From: Halorubrum kocurii JCM 14978
Lineage (GTDB): Archaea; Halobacteriota; Halobacteria; Halobacteriales; Haloferacaceae
DNA: 44,026 nt
Direction: 5' to 3'
Assembly: GCF_000337355.1 (NCBI RefSeq)
Contig: NZ_AOJH01000048.1
Span: 1 to 44,026 of the forward strand
The position numbers were made by a program, and so were the translations under genes. The notes beneath the pieces were generated by a model. The model was not told where the DNA came from, did not search any database, and saw only the letters and a list, made by a program, of their open reading frames with translations. Below, one piece after another: positions 41,475 to 44,026 of this stretch (position 1 is its first letter; the number at the start of each line of letters is the position of its first letter).

Positions 41475-42656
41475 TCAGTCGCCGCGCGCCGGCCGCGGGT
41501 TGAGCGGTCCGTCGCCTCGCGCGACCCCCCGAAGGCGGCGCCCGTGCGGGTCGTCGACGCGCATCCGGTCGCTGACCGCCGGCGGGATCCACGCCTCGCG
41601 GTTCGTCGGCGCCGAGGCGGGAGCGACGCCGGTCGGTCTGAAGTCGTCGGGGAGGTACCGGGCGTAGGTCGGGAGCCGCTCGCGCAGGGGCATCCCGCCG
41701 GCGTCGGCCACCGCCCGGAGCCCGTCGAGGTCGGGCCACGCGTAGTCCGGGTTGACGTAGTCGTCGGTGACGGGGGAGACGCCCCCGAGGTCGTCGATCC
41801 CGCAGTCGACGAGGTCGGCCGCGGGCGAGAGGTTCGGCGGCACCTGCACCGACACCTCGGGCGGGAGGGCGGCCCGCGCCATGGCGACGACGCGCCGCAT
41901 CGTCTCCAGGTCAGGCCTGTCGAAGTCCGACCGCTCGTTCGGCACGACGTTCTGGACGATCACCTCTTGGACGTGGCCGTGTCGCTCGTGCAGCTCGCGG
42001 ATCGCGAGGAGGCTCTCCGCGCGGTCGCGCCAGTCCTCGCCGATCCCGACGAGGATACCGGTCGTGAACGGGACGCCCTGCCGCCCCGCGGCGCGGATCG
42101 TGTTGAGCCGCTGGCCGGGTGTCTTCCGGCGGCCGCCGCTGTGCGCGTCGACGTCGGCGGTCGTCTCCAGCATGACGCCCATCGAGGCGTTCACCTCGCG
42201 GAGGTCGGCGAACGCCGCCTCGGTGAGATCCCCCGGGTTCGAGTGCGGGAGCAGCCCCTCCTCCAAGGCGATCTCGCAGGCTCGGTGGAGGTACTCCAGG
42301 ATCGAGTCGTACCCCCACTCGTCGAGCTGGTCGTGGACCGCGGTGTACCGGTCGTCCGGCTCGTCGCCGAAAGTGAACAGCGCCTCCGTGCAGCCGGCGT
42401 CGGCCCCGACGCGACAGCGCTCCCGGACCCCCTCGGGCGACACCAGCGACGCCTCGCCGGGCACGTCGTAGTAGGTGCAGTACGTGCAGGTGTACCGGCA
42501 GGCGGTCGTTAGCGGGACGAAGACGTTCCGCGCGAAGGTGAGCCGCTCGGCGGGCTCGACGTCTTCGGGCGTGACCGAGAGCAGCCGCTCGACGCGCGAC
42601 GCGTCGGGCTCGATCTCGATTCCGTACCGCTCGGCGGCCGCGAACACGTTCGCCAC
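41475..42656 (-). CDS. cofG: FO synthase subunit 1 (radical SAM)
   Basis: A 393-aa CofG, which with CofH makes 7,8-didemethyl-8-hydroxy-5-deazariboflavin, the F420 chromophore. The radical-SAM cluster motif is CRYTCTYC (Cys53, Cys57, Cys60). FTFGDEPDDRY, LLPHSNPGDLTEAAFADLREVNASMGVMLET, PGQRLNTIRAAGRQGVPFTTGILVGIGE and VIVQNVVPNERSDFDRP are strongly conserved CofG blocks. The start is GTG at 42656. The last ~60 residues form a variable tail. It lies 73 bp downstream of cofC on the same strand, making an F420 gene pair. CofH is not in the window. Confidence 0.94.
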   Translation of the reverse strand: MANVFAAAERYGIEIEPDASRVERLLSVTPEDVEPAERLTFARNVFVPLTTACRYTCTYCTYYDVPGEASLVSPEGVRERCRVGADAGCTEALFTFGDEPDDRYTAVHDQLDEWGYDSILEYLHRACEIALEEGLLPHSNPGDLTEAAFADLREVNASMGVMLETTADVDAHSGGRRKTPGQRLNTIRAAGRQGVPFTTGILVGIGEDWRDRAESLLAIRELHERHGHVQEVIVQNVVPNERSDFDRPDLETMRRVVAMARAALPPEVSVQVPPNLSPAADLVDCGIDDLGGVSPVTDDYVNPDYAWPDLDGLRAVADAGGMPLRERLPTYARYLPDDFRPTGVAPASAPTNREAWIPPAVSDRMRVDDPHGRRLRGVARGDGPLNPRPARGD

Positions 42657-42729
42657 TCGCCGCCGGGACTCAAAAAGGATCGCGGTCCCGGATCCGACCG
42701 CGTCGACGCCCTCGGCCGGGCGCCGCCGC

Positions 42730-43386
42730 TCACTCCCGCTTGACGCCGACTCGCCCGTCCGTCGCGTCGAGCGCGAAGCCGGCCTCGCGGAGCCAGCGCG
42801 GCGCCCGCGCTCCCTCGTCGTCGTCCGCTTCGTCGTGGATCAGCAGCTCCGCGAGGTCGGCCGGCTCGTCCACGTCGGTCGCGAGCCGGTGGGAGTCGAC
42901 GACCGCGACGCTCGCGCCGATCTCGTCTGCGATCCGACGGTGGTCGAGATAGGAGGCGCCGTGGTAGTCGACCTCGAACGCCGGGTGCCCGGCGACGAAC
43001 GCGTTCGTCCCGCCGCCCCGGCCGGGGGCGATCGCGAGGTCGGCCTCGCGTCCCGCCCCGAACAGCTCTCGCAGGGCGTCCGGCGTCGCGAGCGCGAGGT
43101 CCGCCATCACGACGGCGACGCGCTCCGCACCGCTCGCACCGAGCCGCGCGTCCAGCGCCGCGTTGACCGCGTCGGTCAGCGGGCGATCGTCGATCGTCAC
43201 CGGACAGGGGAGGTCGGCGTCGACGGCGCCGGTCGCCAGCACGCACGGCTCGCCGCCGGCCGCGCCGACCGCGTCGAGCACGTCCAACAGCATCGCCCGC
43301 GCGAACCGAGCGCGCTCGTCGGGCGCGAGGACGGTCGAGAGTCGCGACTTGGGGCGGTCGGTCGAGAACGGAACGAGGACCTCCAT
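42730..43386 (-). CDS. cofC: 2-phospho-L-lactate guanylyltransferase
   Basis: A 218-aa CofC, which activates 2-phospholactate (or phosphoenolpyruvate) with GTP in F420 assembly. VLVPFSTDRPKSRLSTVLAPDERARFARAML is the N-terminal nucleotidyltransferase motif. VVMADLALATPDALRELF corresponds to the metal-binding DLP-type motif, and IAPGRGGGTNAFV to the GGTN substrate loop. SHRLATDVDEPADLAELL closes the domain. Length is normal. The ATG at 43386 is 12 bp from the cetZ stop, so it is probably co-transcribed with cetZ. Confidence 0.93.
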   Translation of the reverse strand: MEVLVPFSTDRPKSRLSTVLAPDERARFARAMLLDVLDAVGAAGGEPCVLATGAVDADLPCPVTIDDRPLTDAVNAALDARLGASGAERVAVVMADLALATPDALRELFGAGREADLAIAPGRGGGTNAFVAGHPAFEVDYHGASYLDHRRIADEIGASVAVVDSHRLATDVDEPADLAELLIHDEADDDEGARAPRWLREAGFALDATDGRVGVKRE

Positions 43387-43398
43387 CGGGAGGGTCGC

Positions 43399-44026
43399 TT
43401 AGAACAGCGATTCGAGTTCGTCGCCGTCGTCGCTGACGAGCTCGTCGAGGTTCTCGTCGCTCTCCTCGCGGATCTCGTCCAAGTTGTCCTGCGCCTCGAT
43501 GGCGACCTGCTGGAGCTCCTTGATCCGCGGGACGTTGGTGACGCCCGCGAGCAGGATGACGGTCGCGACGAAGCCGGCGCCGCGGTACGGGTAGTCCCCG
43601 CCGCGGACTTCCATCGAGCCGGTCTGCTCTTCGAGCCACTTCCGCCCGCGCTCGATACCTTTCCGGTTGAGGTACTCCGGCGGGCCCGCGAGCACGAGCA
43701 GGGCGCGCTCGGCGCCCTCGATCTCACAGGGCAGCGTGAGCCGGCCCAGCGCCGCCTTCCGGACGAGGCTGGTGATCCGGTTCGTGGTGTGCGCGCTGTC
43801 GAGCTCGTCCTCGCCGCTGTCGTCGCGCAGCCGGGAGAGCAGCCCGCCGGAGGTGCGCTCCTCGACCTCCTCCTCGGCGTAGCCGACCGTGGAGACCCCG
43901 CCGCCGGACAGCGTGTTGATGATCTCGGAGGAGTCGACGACGCTCTCGGCGACCTCTTGGCCCTGCTTGACCTCGCCGGCGCCGAAGAGGATGCCGAACC
44001 GCCGGACGATCTCCTCGTTGATCTCC
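43399..44026 (-). CDS. cetZ: CetZ tubulin-like GTPase, C-terminal part (partial)
   Basis: The frame runs off the right edge; 208 C-terminal codons are visible. NEEIVRRFGILFGAGEVKQGQEVAESVVDSSEIINTL, TVGYAEEEVEERTSGGL, SAHTTNRITSLVRKAALGRLTLPCE and LLVLAGPPEYLNRKGIERGRKWLEEQTG are characteristic of haloarchaeal CetZ rather than FtsZ1/FtsZ2. The C-terminal tail is acidic (EESDENLDELVSDDGDELESLF). CetZ proteins control cell shape and motility. From memory, cetZ1 of Haloferax lies next to cofC-cofG, so this is probably CetZ1. The GTP-binding N-terminus is outside the window. Confidence 0.85.
   Translation of the reverse strand, partial: EINEEIVRRFGILFGAGEVKQGQEVAESVVDSSEIINTLSGGGVSTVGYAEEEVEERTSGGLLSRLRDDSGEDELDSAHTTNRITSLVRKAALGRLTLPCEIEGAERALLVLAGPPEYLNRKGIERGRKWLEEQTGSMEVRGGDYPYRGAGFVATVILLAGVTNVPRIKELQQVAIEAQDNLDEIREESDENLDELVSDDGDELESLF

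Overview
This is a GC-rich haloarchaeal chromosome segment (class Halobacteria). The basis is very high GC at third codon positions, acidic proteins, Tat-type lipoprotein signals, archaeal TATA boxes about 25-28 bp upstream of start codons (leaderless transcripts), and genes typical of the class: bacterioruberin synthesis, F420 synthesis, a DacZ-type c-di-AMP cyclase, CetZ and bacterio-opsin-activator-type regulators. A Halorubrum-like genus is my best guess, by inference only. I see no rRNA, tRNA, CRISPR array or complete insertion sequence.

Layout. 1-5.7 kb: an NAD-dependent epimerase/reductase, DUF2150, a DUF456-like membrane protein, a universal stress protein/DUF63 pair, an orphan Dam-like adenine methylase, a small HTH protein and a membrane protein. 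5.7-7 kb: a lower-GC promoter region, a 92-aa membrane protein and the first copy of a dispersed non-coding repeat. 7-11.3 kb: FAD oxidoreductase, OFA-like MFS transporter, methyltransferase, coiled-coil DUF7260-like protein. 11.4-17.1 kb: Tat-exported penicillin-acylase-family hydrolase with a coupled membrane protein, CinA-like protein, and an S49 peptidase coupled to a DUF4350-like protein. 17.2-24.7 kb: SDR, AGE-family sugar isomerase, lipoprotein, two alpha/beta hydrolases, HTH_10 regulator, MFS transporter. 24.7-25.1 kb: second repeat copy. 25.1-27.8 kb: EMC3/DUF106 insertase, adenylate kinase, GNAT, UspA.

27.9-33.2 kb: DUF5806-like protein, PAS/GAF histidine kinase, lipoprotein, YfcE-type phosphodiesterase, a decayed 3' end of a nitric oxide reductase gene (norB), CBS protein, and dacZ preceded by a 14-codon leader ORF. 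33.2-36.5 kb: the bacterioruberin operon crtD-lyeJ-cruF, read leftward with GTGA overlaps. 36.6-41.4 kb: SDR, thiE-thiM, MATE exporter, MscS channel. 41.5-44 kb: cetZ-cofC-cofG, read leftward, with cetZ cut by the window end.

The clearest functional units are the C50 carotenoid operon, the thiamine salvage pair, the F420 genes behind cetZ, and several pairs joined by 1-11 bp overlaps. The most unusual signals are the two structured intergenic repeats, both between convergent genes and carrying TATA-like boxes and a hairpin whose pairing is kept despite sequence change; the norB remnant; and the leader peptide in front of dacZ.
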